NCBI GenBank assembly: GCA_902534465.1
Contig: CACAPU010000002.1
Location: 1 to 64,000, forward strand
Direction: 5' to 3'
Length of the DNA: 64,000 nucleotides
Source: an uncultured Pelagibacteraceae bacterium
GTDB taxonomy: Bacteria > Pseudomonadota > Alphaproteobacteria > Pelagibacterales > Pelagibacteraceae
Both the position numbers and the translations under genes were made by a program. Below the pieces are notes generated by a model. That model ran no database searches and was not told the origin of the DNA. It worked only from the letters and a program-made list of their open reading frames with translations. Shown piece after piece: positions 1-10,095 of the stretch (position 1 is its first letter; every line of letters starts with the position of its first letter).

Positions 1-519
1 AGTTGGTTCCTTTTGATCAATTAAATTAATATATACTTTTGCAAGCAACTCGCAGTCAATTAAGGCAGTATGCTTTTCTCTTTTAGAATTATCTATTCTA
101 AATCTTTTACACAGCGCATCTAAACTTATGCCCGACCCTGGGAATTTATTCCTTGCTAATTCTAATGTGTCAATTACATTTGAATTGTTTATTTTTTGTA
201 GTCCAATCAAAGATAATTCGTTATTTAGATGTCCAATATCAAACTCGGCGTTATGAATAATAATTTTTTTACCCTCGATAAAAGATAGAAAATCTTTAGC
301 AATCTCAAAAAATTTTTGTTTGGTTGATAAAAATTCATCAGTATATCCATGAACCTCAAAAGCTTTTTCTGAAACTTTTCTCTCTGGATTTAAATAAACA
401 TGAAATATATTTTTTGTTGGTACTAAATTATCTAACTCTATACATCCAATTTCAACAATCCGGTGCCCATCTCTAACAGATAACCCTGTAGTTTCAGTAT
501 CAAGAACTATTTCTTTCAT
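1..519 (-). CDS. dnaQ: DNA polymerase III epsilon subunit (3'-5' exonuclease), partial: C-terminus runs off window start
   Basis: Reverse strand from the cat at 517-519 reads MKEIVLDTETTGLSVRDGHRIVEIGCIEL...HNAEFDIGHLNNEL..., with the DEDD exonuclease motifs DTETTG and HNAxFD. Absent from the ORF track because it is truncated. Confidence 0.93.
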   Translation of the reverse strand, partial: MKEIVLDTETTGLSVRDGHRIVEIGCIELDNLVPTKNIFHVYLNPERKVSEKAFEVHGYTDEFLSTKQKFFEIAKDFLSFIEGKKIIIHNAEFDIGHLNNELSLIGLQKINNSNVIDTLELARNKFPGSGISLDALCKRFRIDNSKREKHTALIDCELLAKVYINLIDQKEPT

Positions 520-1087
520 CTAAAATTTTCCTTTTAATCATTTTAATATTTTTTTTTAAGCTTAGAAGTTTAAAATTGTTCTTAATAACATAATTAGATA
601 TTTTCTTTTTATAAGCCAAAGATTTTTGGGATTTTCTTAGACTGTTAATAATAGCTTTATTGTAAAAAGGCCTTTTTTTCAGTCGTTTATTAATCTCATT
701 TCTATTTGATTGAACAAAAATTAAGTAAAAGTTTTTATCGTATAATTTATTTTCAACTAATAATGGTATGTCTAAAACAACCATCATTTTTCTTTTATTT
801 TTTTTGAAAAAAATATGCATTCTCTTCCTAACGATTGGATGCACAATGTCTGATATTTTTTTCAGGTTTTGATTATTTTCTTTGATTACACTTCCAAGCT
901 CATTTTTTTTTAGAATTTTTGACTTTATAAATTTTGGAAATTTATTTTTAATTTTATTGTAACAAGATTTATCATTTTTGTAGATATCACTAACTTCTTT
1001 ATCAGCGTTAAAAACAGGATAACCAAATTGTTTTGCAACAAAACTTTTGCCTGAACCTATGTCACCTAAAATACCAACTTTAATCAA
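500..1087 (-). CDS. coaE: dephospho-CoA kinase
   Basis: N-terminal P-loop GDIGSGKS, VFNADKEV, and VLDIPLLVENKLYD; adjacent to dnaQ and aroE as in alphaproteobacteria. Confidence 0.93.
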   Translation of the reverse strand: MIKVGILGDIGSGKSFVAKQFGYPVFNADKEVSDIYKNDKSCYNKIKNKFPKFIKSKILKKNELGSVIKENNQNLKKISDIVHPIVRKRMHIFFKKNKRKMMVVLDIPLLVENKLYDKNFYLIFVQSNRNEINKRLKKRPFYNKAIINSLRKSQKSLAYKKKISNYVIKNNFKLLSLKKNIKMIKRKILDERNSS

Positions 1088-1875
1088 TTTAAAAGCTCCA
1101 TAACTTTATCGTCTACTTGTGGTTTTAAGTTATTCCAAATTTTAAAAGAGGCTTGAGCCTGATAAACAAACATTTTTTTTCCATTCTCTGTTCTATTTCC
1201 ATTTTTTCTTGCAGACTGTAAGAAATTAGTTTCGGATGGATTGTATATGACATCATAAAAGAACTGTTCAGAGCTAATTTTTGAATAATCCAAAATAATA
1301 TTTTCGTTTTTTTTCAAACCTAAACTAGTTGTATTAATAACCATGTCAAAATCTGGTGTTGTACCCCATTCAATAATTTCTATTTCGTTAAAGGTTTTTT
1401 TTAAATTTTCAGCTTTGCTTTGTGTTCTATTGCTTATAAATATTTTTTTTACATTCATATTGTTTAAAGCCACTATTATTGATGGCGAAACTCCTCCTGC
1501 GCCCAATATTAGTATATTTTTCCCAACAATATCATAATTTGTATTTTTAATGGCTAGCTCAAACCCCTCAATATCTGTATTGTGACCTATTACCATTCCA
1601 TCTCTCAAATAAATAGTATTTACTGATTGTGTTTTTTGAGCCTCATTGGATAGTTTATCCAAAAAAGGAATTACAGAATTTTTAAAAGGAACAGTAACAT
1701 TAATTCCATCAATTTTTTTTTCTCTTACTTCTTTAATTAAATTATCTAATTCTGACATATCTAATTTTTTTTTATCATAAACAGCTTTTAAATTATTAGA
1801 TTTTATCCAGTAATTATGTAACTTTGGAGATAAAGAATGTTCTATTGGGTTTCCTATAACAAAAAATTTTTTCAT
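1084..1875 (-). CDS. aroE: shikimate dehydrogenase
   Basis: VIGNPIEHSLSPKLHN, INVTVPFK, GHNTDIEGF, LILGAGGVSPSI. Confidence 0.96.
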   Translation of the reverse strand: MKKFFVIGNPIEHSLSPKLHNYWIKSNNLKAVYDKKKLDMSELDNLIKEVREKKIDGINVTVPFKNSVIPFLDKLSNEAQKTQSVNTIYLRDGMVIGHNTDIEGFELAIKNTNYDIVGKNILILGAGGVSPSIIVALNNMNVKKIFISNRTQSKAENLKKTFNEIEIIEWGTTPDFDMVINTTSLGLKKNENIILDYSKISSEQFFYDVIYNPSETNFLQSARKNGNRTENGKKMFVYQAQASFKIWNNLKPQVDDKVMELLN

Positions 1876-1879
1876 TTTT

Positions 1880-2878
1880 TTAATTTAAGTCCAGTCTTTT
1901 TAATTTTCTTTTTAACTTGTGTATTTTTCTAGAAATTTCTGGATCATTATTTTCTTTAATCTGTATTTTAAGTGTTGCTAATTCTTCTTGTAACAATTCT
2001 TTTTCACTTTTTTTATGCTCTAATTCAATTGGATAGTTTAATTTGCCTAAAACACTTTCCATTGTTTCTCCTGTATTAATGTTATCATAGTAAACAACTG
2101 TGGTACCACCGTCTCTACCCATGCTCCACAGTCTATTTACAGCATTTCTATATATTCCAATCTTTAAATAGGCATTATTTTTATTTTCATAAACAGTTGG
2201 TCCTTTTACATCATAAATAAATTTTCCATTTGCCCAAACTCTATAAAATCCATCTTCTTTATCTGACCAATTTACATTAATAAGTATGTCAGTCCATTTA
2301 CCAACAGGATCAATGCTTCTGCTCTTACATTCAGATCCACACACCACATTGTTGAATGTATACTTTCTGTCATTATGCTCAAAGTGAGCTTGTTGAATAT
2401 ATTTCTTATGCAATTTTGAGTGAAACTGTCCCAATTTTAAACTCGCAGGTTTAAATTTTTCTTGACCTTCTGGTATATAGATTGACCATGAATACCATTT
2501 TTCACCTAATTTAAAATATTTGGAATATAATTCTGCTCTTTCCGACTTATGATCTCTTTCACAATCGTTGCTAGGTTGTGATCCACCCTCGCCTTTTACT
2601 TTAGAGCCATCAAAAGTTCCTCCACACTCACCAGGCCTAACTTCAAATCTTATACTTTGTTTTCCATCCCTAACTGGGTGACCATCTTTTTTTGAAACTA
2701 TTTGAATTTGATGTTTATTTCCTTTAGTTCTGTGACCAACTTTCCAAACACATCCAAATCCATTTGATATATCTTTCGGTAGACAAAATCTCTCTTCTTT
2801 TTTATGCGATATAGATTTTGCGTACGAAAAACTTACGGATAAAAATCCTAAGACTAAAATCAGTAGAATTTTTTTCAT
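1880..2878 (-). CDS. secreted polysaccharide lyase (heparin lyase I-like, PF14099 type) with signal peptide and C-terminal coiled-coil
   Basis: Signal peptide MKKILLILVLGFLSVSFSYA; KSERAELYSKYFKLGEKWYSWSIYIPEG; GQFHSKLH; WTDILINVNWSDKEDGFYRVWANGKFIYDVKGPTVYENKNNAYLKIGIYRN; charged helical C-terminus. Confidence 0.75.
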   Translation of the reverse strand: MKKILLILVLGFLSVSFSYAKSISHKKEERFCLPKDISNGFGCVWKVGHRTKGNKHQIQIVSKKDGHPVRDGKQSIRFEVRPGECGGTFDGSKVKGEGGSQPSNDCERDHKSERAELYSKYFKLGEKWYSWSIYIPEGQEKFKPASLKLGQFHSKLHKKYIQQAHFEHNDRKYTFNNVVCGSECKSRSIDPVGKWTDILINVNWSDKEDGFYRVWANGKFIYDVKGPTVYENKNNAYLKIGIYRNAVNRLWSMGRDGGTTVVYYDNINTGETMESVLGKLNYPIELEHKKSEKELLQEELATLKIQIKENNDPEISRKIHKLKRKLKRLDLN

Positions 2879-3459
2879 TTTTGAAGTTCTAGATATTCCT
2901 TAATTTTTTTAATAGGTAAACCCATTATCGTGTCTTCATCGCCATCAATTTTTGAAAATAAAGCTCTTCCTTCTCCCTCAATTTGATAGACATTGTAGGC
3001 ATACAAAGCTTCATCACTTATTTTATTCAAATAAGTGATTAATTCATTTTCAGAAAAATCCTTCATGGTCAAGTAAGCTTTATCAGTGTGGTTCCATACC
3101 ATGGATCCATTTTTAGATATACATACCGAACTGATCAAAGAGTGTTTTTTTCCGTTTAGTTTCTTTAAAATATTTAAAGCCTCTTCCCTACTTTCTGGTT
3201 TTGATATTAACTCCCCAGTCAGATCTATGACGCTATCTGCCCCTAAAACTAAAGCATTATTAATTTTTTGACTTACCTTATTTGCTTTCAATTCTGCAAG
3301 ATTTTTGGAAATAATTTCAGGTGAAGCTCCCTCTTTTAATAGGCTTTCTTTTATTGGTTCTTCATCAACATTTGATACTTCAACCCTATTATTAATTTTA
3401 TGATTATCTAATATTTCTTTTCTTACTTTACTTTTTGAGGCTAGAATAATGTTAAGCAT
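2875..3459 (-). CDS. maf: Maf-like nucleotide pyrophosphatase
   Basis: ILASKSKVRKEIL, LGADSVIDL, SRE.AL..LKKLNGKKHSLISSVC. Confidence 0.92.
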   Translation of the reverse strand: MLNIILASKSKVRKEILDNHKINNRVEVSNVDEEPIKESLLKEGASPEIISKNLAELKANKVSQKINNALVLGADSVIDLTGELISKPESREEALNILKKLNGKKHSLISSVCISKNGSMVWNHTDKAYLTMKDFSENELITYLNKISDEALYAYNVYQIEGEGRALFSKIDGDEDTIMGLPIKKIKEYLELQK

Positions 3460-4279
3460 TTTTTTTATTTTTTATTTCATAAATTTTAATTACAGATGCT
3501 GCTGTTTCTTCAACTGATTTTCTGGTTACGTCAATTGTTGGCCAATTATTTTCCTTAAATAATTTTTTAGAACTATCTAATTCATCCCTAATTTTGTCTA
3601 TATTTATGTACTCACTATTTTGATCTTCTTTAAGGGAATTCAATCTGTTTTTTCTTAAATCATATAGTCTCTCAGCCTCAGTTACTAAACCTACAACGCA
3701 GGGAGAAAAGTTTTTTTCTGTAACTTTCGTTGGAATTGAGTTTTTGTTTACTAATGGAATATTTGAAGTTTTAAAGCCTCTGTTAGCTAGATAAATTGCT
3801 GTTGGAGTTTTACTTGTTCTGCTTACCCCTAAAAGAATGATATCAGATTTCTCTATATCATCAGTTTGATTACCATCATCATGATTCATAGTAAACTGGA
3901 TAGCTTCAATTCTATCGTAGTATTCTTCATTTAGAACGTGTTGGCCACTTGGTTGATGAGAAGCTTTCTGATTAAGAACTTTTGAGAAATTTAATATTAA
4001 ATCACCAAGAACACCAAAACACGGTATTTCTCTTTCATATGCTTTTTCTGTAAGATACTTTGCAAGTTTACTATTCACTATTGTATACAAAATAATAGAA
4101 TTTCTTTCTTTCTTAGCTTGTTTTAAAATGCTTAAAGTTTGGCTTTCTGTACGCGTGAAGGAAAAATGGTTAGTTTCATACTCAAAATTAGGAAATTGAG
4201 CTTTTAAAGCCAAGAAAATCCTATCTAGTGTTTCACCAGTAGAATCTGATATTAAGTAAATTTGGTATAAGTTTCTCAT
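3452..4279 (-). CDS. ppsR: pyruvate, phosphate dikinase/PEP synthase regulatory protein (DUF299 family)
   Basis: YLISDSTGETLDRI, DIILLGVSRTSKTPTAIYLANRG. Confidence 0.93.
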   Translation of the reverse strand: MRNLYQIYLISDSTGETLDRIFLALKAQFPNFEYETNHFSFTRTESQTLSILKQAKKERNSIILYTIVNSKLAKYLTEKAYEREIPCFGVLGDLILNFSKVLNQKASHQPSGQHVLNEEYYDRIEAIQFTMNHDDGNQTDDIEKSDIILLGVSRTSKTPTAIYLANRGFKTSNIPLVNKNSIPTKVTEKNFSPCVVGLVTEAERLYDLRKNRLNSLKEDQNSEYINIDKIRDELDSSKKLFKENNWPTIDVTRKSVEETAASVIKIYEIKNKKNA

Positions 4280-4561
4280 GTATAAAATGTTTATAAACTA
4301 TTAGTAAAATAAGAAAAATGCAGATTTATCCTTTTGGTACATAGAAGTTTGTTTTTTTATAATAAAATTAACTGAATTATAAAATGTGATTATAGTTATA
4401 CAAAATACATAAAAATGTTGGAAACTCTAATTTATCTCAAAAAACCTTATTAATTTAAGATCAAAATTGTTAATAAAAAGTTAATTGAATGTGGAAATTG
4501 ACTAATTTACGTTATTCACAATACATAATACTAATAAAGTAAATAATATATATCTATTTAT
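4280..4561. other. oriC: candidate chromosomal replication origin (oriC) between ppsR and hemE
   Basis: About 280 bp non-coding AT-rich gap at the divergent ppsR/hemE junction. Contains TTATTCACA (4512-4520, fits TTATNCACA) plus weaker DnaA-box-like sites TTATACAAA (4396-4404), TGTGGAAAT (4490-4498) and TGTGATTAT (4385-4393). Location matches Caulobacter/Rickettsia origins next to hemE. Confidence 0.7.
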
Positions 4562-5563
4562 ATGAGTCCCATAACTAACTGTATTAAAAATAAAGATACT
4601 CAATCTAATCCTATATGGTTAATGAGACAAGCAGGAAGGTATCTTCCAGAGTTTAGAGAAATTAGAAAAGAAAACCAAGACTTTATAAAACTTTGCTTAA
4701 ATAGTGATTTAGCGTCTGAAATTACTTTACAACCTATTAAAAGATTTGGGTTTGATGGAGCTGTAATATTTTCTGATATTTTAATGTTACCCTATGGCCT
4801 TCGTCAAAAAGTAGAATTTGAAAAAAATTTTGGACCTAAATTAGGAGATATAGATTTAGAAATAATTAAAAGTGTTGATGAAATAAGTTTTACTGAAAAA
4901 ATTTATAAAGTTTACAAAGCAATCGAAAAGACGTCCAAAGATCCTTTAATGAGTAATAGGGATATGATTGGATTTGTCGGAGCTCCCTGGACAATACTAG
5001 TTTACATGATTAATAAATCTTCTCCTAAAAAAGGTTTATCGGATGATTTTTTTAAAGATGATTTTTTAATAAATAGATTACTAGGAATAATAGAAAAATT
5101 CTTAAAACTTCATATAAAAAATCAAATTGATGCAGGAGCTCAAGTTATTCAAATTTTTGATAGTTGGGCTGGATTATTGGAGGATAAAATTCCAGAATAT
5201 ATTTATATACCTACACTTAATATTGTAGAGTATGTAAAAAAATTAGGAGTTCCAGTTATTTGCTTTCCGAGAGGTATTAAAGACTATAGAAAATTTTGTG
5301 AAATTGTTAAACCTGATGCTGTAAACATAGATTACGATGTTGATCCAAAGAAGATAGTTAATGAAATCAAAATACCGATACAAGGAGGCCTTGACCCAAA
5401 AATATTACTAACTGATCAAAAAACCCTTAAAATAGAAGTTGAAAAATACCTAAGTATTTTTAAAGATCATCCATATATTTTTAATTTAGGTCACGGAATA
5501 CTTCCTGAAACTAAAATTGAAATGGTTGAAGAATTAATCAAGATTGTAAGAAATTTTAAATGA
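4562..5563 (+). CDS. hemE: uroporphyrinogen decarboxylase
   Basis: PIWLMRQAGRYLPEFRE, GFVGAPWT, FDSWAG, NLGHGILPET. Confidence 0.97.
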   Translation: MSPITNCIKNKDTQSNPIWLMRQAGRYLPEFREIRKENQDFIKLCLNSDLASEITLQPIKRFGFDGAVIFSDILMLPYGLRQKVEFEKNFGPKLGDIDLEIIKSVDEISFTEKIYKVYKAIEKTSKDPLMSNRDMIGFVGAPWTILVYMINKSSPKKGLSDDFFKDDFLINRLLGIIEKFLKLHIKNQIDAGAQVIQIFDSWAGLLEDKIPEYIYIPTLNIVEYVKKLGVPVICFPRGIKDYRKFCEIVKPDAVNIDYDVDPKKIVNEIKIPIQGGLDPKILLTDQKTLKIEVEKYLSIFKDHPYIFNLGHGILPETKIEMVEELIKIVRNFK

Positions 5564-6552
5564 CCCCAGAGCATCCAAAAATTAATTACGGTAAAACAGG
5601 TATTCTAATTGTAAATCTTGGTACACCTGATTCAACTGGCTGGTTAGATATCAGGAAATATTTAAAAGAATTCTTGTCAGACAGACGAGTAATCGAAGTT
5701 AATCCTTTAATTTGGCAGGTAATACTTAACTTATTTATACTTACTTTTAGACCTTCTAAAACAGCTAAAGCTTATAAAGAAATATGGATGGAAGATAAAA
5801 ATATGTCTCCTTTAAGATATTTTACAGAAAGACAAGCAGAAAAATTATCTAATCATATTGGTAACGAGGATTTAATTGTTGATTTCGCTATGAGATATGG
5901 AAATCCAAGTATTAAAAGTAAAATTCATGGTCTTCAAAAAAAAGGTTGTGAAAATTTAATTGTGCTTCCATTGTATCCACAATATGCAGCAGCAACAACA
6001 GCAACAGTTTGCGATGAAGTTTATAGAACTTTAATGAAAATGAGGTGGCAACCAAATCTTAAAATAATACCTCATTATGAGTCCGAACCATTGTATATTG
6101 AGGCGATTAAAAGTAGTATTTTAAAAAAGACAAGTGAAATTAATTGGAAGCCCGATTTAATAATTGCATCATATCATGGAATTCCAAAAAAATATTTTGA
6201 TAAAGGTGATCCATATCATTGTTATTGTCATAAAACTACGAGATTAATTTCAGAACTGTATTCAGATATTGAAATCAAGACTACCTTTCAATCTAGATTT
6301 GGTCCACAAGAGTGGCTGCAACCTTATACAGATAAAACTTTTGAGACTCTACCCAAAGAAGGTAAAAAAAATATTTTGGTTATTTGCCCTGGATTTGCAT
6401 CTGATTGTGTAGAAACTTTAGAGGAAATATCAATTCAAGGTAAAGAAAGTTTTATGAAATCAGGTGGTGAAAATTTTGAAATGGTGCCATGTCTAAATGA
6501 TAGTGAAGATCATATTGCACTGTTAAAACATCTAGTTACAAAAAACTTATAA
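5560..6552 (+). CDS. hemH: ferrochelatase
   Basis: GILIVNLGTPDS, LIIASYHGIPKKYFDKGDPYHCYCHKT, QSRFGPQEWLQPYTD. Confidence 0.97.
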   Translation: MTPEHPKINYGKTGILIVNLGTPDSTGWLDIRKYLKEFLSDRRVIEVNPLIWQVILNLFILTFRPSKTAKAYKEIWMEDKNMSPLRYFTERQAEKLSNHIGNEDLIVDFAMRYGNPSIKSKIHGLQKKGCENLIVLPLYPQYAAATTATVCDEVYRTLMKMRWQPNLKIIPHYESEPLYIEAIKSSILKKTSEINWKPDLIIASYHGIPKKYFDKGDPYHCYCHKTTRLISELYSDIEIKTTFQSRFGPQEWLQPYTDKTFETLPKEGKKNILVICPGFASDCVETLEEISIQGKESFMKSGGENFEMVPCLNDSEDHIALLKHLVTKNL

Positions 6553-6555
6553 TTT

Positions 6556-6990
6556 ATGAGTGGATATCTTTTATTTAAATCTCTTCACTTAATTGCGGTT
6601 ATTTCTTGGATGGCTGGACTATTATATTTACCAAGAATATTTGTTTATCATGTAGAAAACTTTGAAAAAGAACAAGCTACAGAAATCTTTGAGACTATGG
6701 AAAGAAAGCTCTACAATTACATAATGAGACCAGCTATGATTTTATCATGGCTTTTTGGAATAATTTTAATTTGGATTAATGGTATTGAAAGTTTTGCTTT
6801 TTTATGGGTTCAACTTAAAATTATTTTTGTTGTAATATTGACTGTCTATCACGAATATCTTGGCAAATGTATGCGCTTACTAAAATTGAGGGAAAACAAA
6901 AAATCATCAAAATTTTATAGAATTATCAATGAAATACCCACAGTTTTGCTTATCTTTATCGTTTTTATTGTAGTTTTTAAACCTATCTAG
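6556..6990 (+). CDS. hemJ: protoporphyrinogen oxidase HemJ (UPF0093)
   Basis: LLFKSLHLIAVISWMAGLLYLPRIFVYH, multi-pass membrane, directly downstream of hemH. Confidence 0.93.
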   Translation: MSGYLLFKSLHLIAVISWMAGLLYLPRIFVYHVENFEKEQATEIFETMERKLYNYIMRPAMILSWLFGIILIWINGIESFAFLWVQLKIIFVVILTVYHEYLGKCMRLLKLRENKKSSKFYRIINEIPTVLLIFIVFIVVFKPI

Positions 6991-7049
6991 GGTTGAAATT
7001 TTTAAATCAATATATATATTTACATCATCCTTAACAAAAACTTCCACAC

Positions 7050-8321
7050 ATGAATATTCAAGAATTAAAAGAAAAAAGCTCCGAAAAGCTGATTACTGAG
7101 GCCGAAAAGCTTGGTATTGAAAATGCAAGCACCTTACGTAGACAGGAAATATATTTTGCAATTTTAAAAAAACTTGCAGAAAAAGGAGAAGAAATAACAG
7201 GTGGAGGAGTTTTACAATTGCTCCAGGATGGGTTCGGTTTCCTTAGAGCAATGGAGTCAAATTATTTACCAGGTGCTGATGACATATATGTAAGTCCAAG
7301 TCAAATAAGAAGATTTGGCTTAAGAACTGGCGATACGGTCGAAGGACCAATTAGATCACCAAAAGATGGTGAAAGATATTTTGCACTATTACAGGTAAGC
7401 AAAATAAATTTTGAAGAGCCAGATAAATTTAAACATAAAATTGCTTTTGATAACTTAACTCCACTTTATCCGAATAAACAATTAGGAATGGAAGTTGAGT
7501 CAAATAAAATAGAAAAAAAACCTGATTTAACTCCAAGATTAATTGATCTTGTTAGTCCAATTGGTAAAGGACAAAGGTCTTTGATTATTTCTCCCCCTAA
7601 AGCTGGGAAAACAATGATATTGCAAAGTATTGCGAATTCAATAACTGCCAACCATCCAGAATGTTATTTGATGGTGCTTTTAATAGATGAGAGACCAGAA
7701 GAGGTAACTGATATGCAAAGAACTGTCAAAGGTGAAGTTATTAGTTCTACTTTTGATGAGCCAGCGCAACGTCATGTAGCAGTTGCAGAAATGGTGATCG
7801 AAAAAGCTAAAAGACTGACAGAGCATAAAAAAGATGTTGTTATATTATTAGACTCAATAACAAGATTAGGAAGAGCATATAATGCAGTTGTACCTAGCTC
7901 AGGTAAAGTTTTAACTGGTGGAGTTGACGCAAATGCTCTTCAAAGACCAAAAAGATTTTTTGGTGCTGCTAGAAATATAGAAGAAGGTGGTTCGCTTACA
8001 ATCATTGCAACAGCTTTAATAGATACCGGTAGTAGAATGGACGAGGTAATTTTTGAAGAGTTTAAGGGTACAGGTAATAGTGAAACTATTTTAGATAGAA
8101 AAATAAGTGAAAAAAGAATATTTCCTGCAATTGATATTACAAAATCAGGAACAAGAAGAGAGGAACTGATTTTTGATAAGAATGATCTTCAAAAAATGAA
8201 TGTTTTAAGAAGAATTATAGCCCCAATGGGATCGATGGATGCAATTGATTTCATTAATTCTAAATTAAAAACAACCAAAAATAATGCTGAGTTTTTTAAT
8301 TCTATGAATAAGCCTTCATAA
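7050..8321 (+). CDS. rho: transcription termination factor Rho
   Basis: [99 protein letters not shown]. Confidence 0.98.
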   Translation: MNIQELKEKSSEKLITEAEKLGIENASTLRRQEIYFAILKKLAEKGEEITGGGVLQLLQDGFGFLRAMESNYLPGADDIYVSPSQIRRFGLRTGDTVEGPIRSPKDGERYFALLQVSKINFEEPDKFKHKIAFDNLTPLYPNKQLGMEVESNKIEKKPDLTPRLIDLVSPIGKGQRSLIISPPKAGKTMILQSIANSITANHPECYLMVLLIDERPEEVTDMQRTVKGEVISSTFDEPAQRHVAVAEMVIEKAKRLTEHKKDVVILLDSITRLGRAYNAVVPSSGKVLTGGVDANALQRPKRFFGAARNIEEGGSLTIIATALIDTGSRMDEVIFEEFKGTGNSETILDRKISEKRIFPAIDITKSGTRREELIFDKNDLQKMNVLRRIIAPMGSMDAIDFINSKLKTTKNNAEFFNSMNKPS

Positions 8322-8325
8322 ATAA

Positions 8326-9186
8326 TTATAAATAATTTAATTCTTTCATCTCATTTTCAAATTCAGCGCTAATTTCATTAACAAGCTCCTCATTTAACAT
8401 TTGTTTCCAATCATTTTTTGGTCCAAGATAAAAAAATTTTTGTTTTGTTCCATCTTGATTTACAGAACTCTCTGTAAATCCATATTCTTTTTCCATTCTT
8501 TCTAATTTATCGAAAGAACTTAATTTTATCGCATAATCAATTACTTCTTTACTGAAATTATGTTTAAATAATTTTCCTAAAAAATTTGCAACTCGGTTAA
8601 ACTCATCCTCAGGATTTTGAATTAAATCTTCATATTTAACTAAAAGATAATTTTTTTTCATACTTTTCCATGACAAATAATGAGTTTTCCAAGATCCAAT
8701 AATTTGTGGAAGAGGATGTTTATCTTTACTTAAAAATTTTTCCTTTTCCTTCTCAGATAAAGTTAAAACCTGCCCTTTCTTAAATAAGAATTCTTTAGCA
8801 TCTTTATAATTAGCTAAGTTAAAGTGATTTTTAAGTGATGTAACCACATTTCTGGGATCCCTTACAATATGAATCGTTGCAAGCGTGTTTTTATCATTTG
8901 TAAATGGATAATTTTTATACTTTCCAAAAATATTATGAGTTTTTAAAAGTCTTAAACTATCATCGTGATTTATTTGATTTTGAGAAGATATCCAATTTTT
9001 AGCAACCTGATCTAAGTCTAACACGTTTGATAAAAGTCCTTTGAATTGTGATTTTTCTGGGTAAGCTCTGATTGCTTTTAAATGGTTTAAATTAAGGTTA
9101 GTTTTTTTTCCCATCAAAAGAGAAATTATAAAAAATCTTAACCATGTATTTCCACTTTTAGGATATGAGGCCAACCATATTATCAT
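8326..9186 (-). CDS. sulfotransferase domain protein (copy 1 of tandem pair)
   Basis: N-terminal ASYPKSGNTWLRFF PAPS-binding loop; VRDPRNVVTSLKNHF; LLVKYEDLIQNPEDEF. Confidence 0.85.
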   Translation of the reverse strand: MIIWLASYPKSGNTWLRFFIISLLMGKKTNLNLNHLKAIRAYPEKSQFKGLLSNVLDLDQVAKNWISSQNQINHDDSLRLLKTHNIFGKYKNYPFTNDKNTLATIHIVRDPRNVVTSLKNHFNLANYKDAKEFLFKKGQVLTLSEKEKEKFLSKDKHPLPQIIGSWKTHYLSWKSMKKNYLLVKYEDLIQNPEDEFNRVANFLGKLFKHNFSKEVIDYAIKLSSFDKLERMEKEYGFTESSVNQDGTKQKFFYLGPKNDWKQMLNEELVNEISAEFENEMKELNYL

Positions 9187-9188
9187 TT

Positions 9189-10049
9189 TTATAAGTATCC
9201 CAATTCAATCATTTCGTTTTCAAACTTTTTTTCAATTTCATTAGAAATTTTTTTATTTAATTTTTCTCTCCAGTTATTCTTTGGTCCAAGGTTAAAAAAT
9301 TTTTTTCTAATTCCAGAATTAGGATCAACCACACTTTCTGAAAAACCTTTTTTTTCCTCAAGACTCTGAAGTCTATCAAATGAACTTAATTTAATCGCTT
9401 TATCTATTAATTTTTCAGAGAAATTTAGGCCCATCAGTTCCTCTAAATAATCAGTAACTTTTTTAAATTCTTTTTTGGGATTAATAATTAAATTCTCATA
9501 CTTTATAAGTAGATAATTTTTTTTCATATTTTTCCAAGAATTATAATGAGTTTTCCAGGATCCTATTATTTGTGGAAGTGCATAATCATTATTAATATCA
9601 ACCTTTGATTTTTTCATAATCCCTTTCTTTTCATCAAAAATAAAATTTTTTGAAAATTCAAGATCTATATGATGATAGTGATTGTTAATTGAAGAAACAA
9701 CATTCCTTGGATCGCGTACAATATATATAACTCCAAGAGTATTATTTAAGTCTGTAAAAATATTATTATTTATTTTGCAAAGAGCATTATGTGTTTTAAA
9801 AAATTTAATTGATTTATCAGAGTTAATTATTTTTTGTGTCTCAATCCAATAATTAGAAATATCATTTAAATTTGAATAATTAATTTCATTAACATTTAAT
9901 TTATTGTACTGATGGCTTGATGGAAACTGCTTTATACCTGACAATTGGTCTAAATTAATTTCTTCTTTATCCTTTAATATGAGTGACATAATTAAAAATC
10001 TTAACCATGTGTTTCCACTTTTAGGATATGATGCCAACCATATTATCAT
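9189..10049 (-). CDS. sulfotransferase domain protein (copy 2 of tandem pair)
   Basis: Same N-terminus MIIWLASYPKSGNTWLRF; IVRDPRNVVSSINNHY; LLIKYENLIINPKKEF; also 286 aa. Confidence 0.85.
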   Translation of the reverse strand: MIIWLASYPKSGNTWLRFLIMSLILKDKEEINLDQLSGIKQFPSSHQYNKLNVNEINYSNLNDISNYWIETQKIINSDKSIKFFKTHNALCKINNNIFTDLNNTLGVIYIVRDPRNVVSSINNHYHHIDLEFSKNFIFDEKKGIMKKSKVDINNDYALPQIIGSWKTHYNSWKNMKKNYLLIKYENLIINPKKEFKKVTDYLEELMGLNFSEKLIDKAIKLSSFDRLQSLEEKKGFSESVVDPNSGIRKKFFNLGPKNNWREKLNKKISNEIEKKFENEMIELGYL

Positions 10050-10095
10050 TAATAAAGTTATATAATTTCAACAAATATAAAACTATAATAAATAA

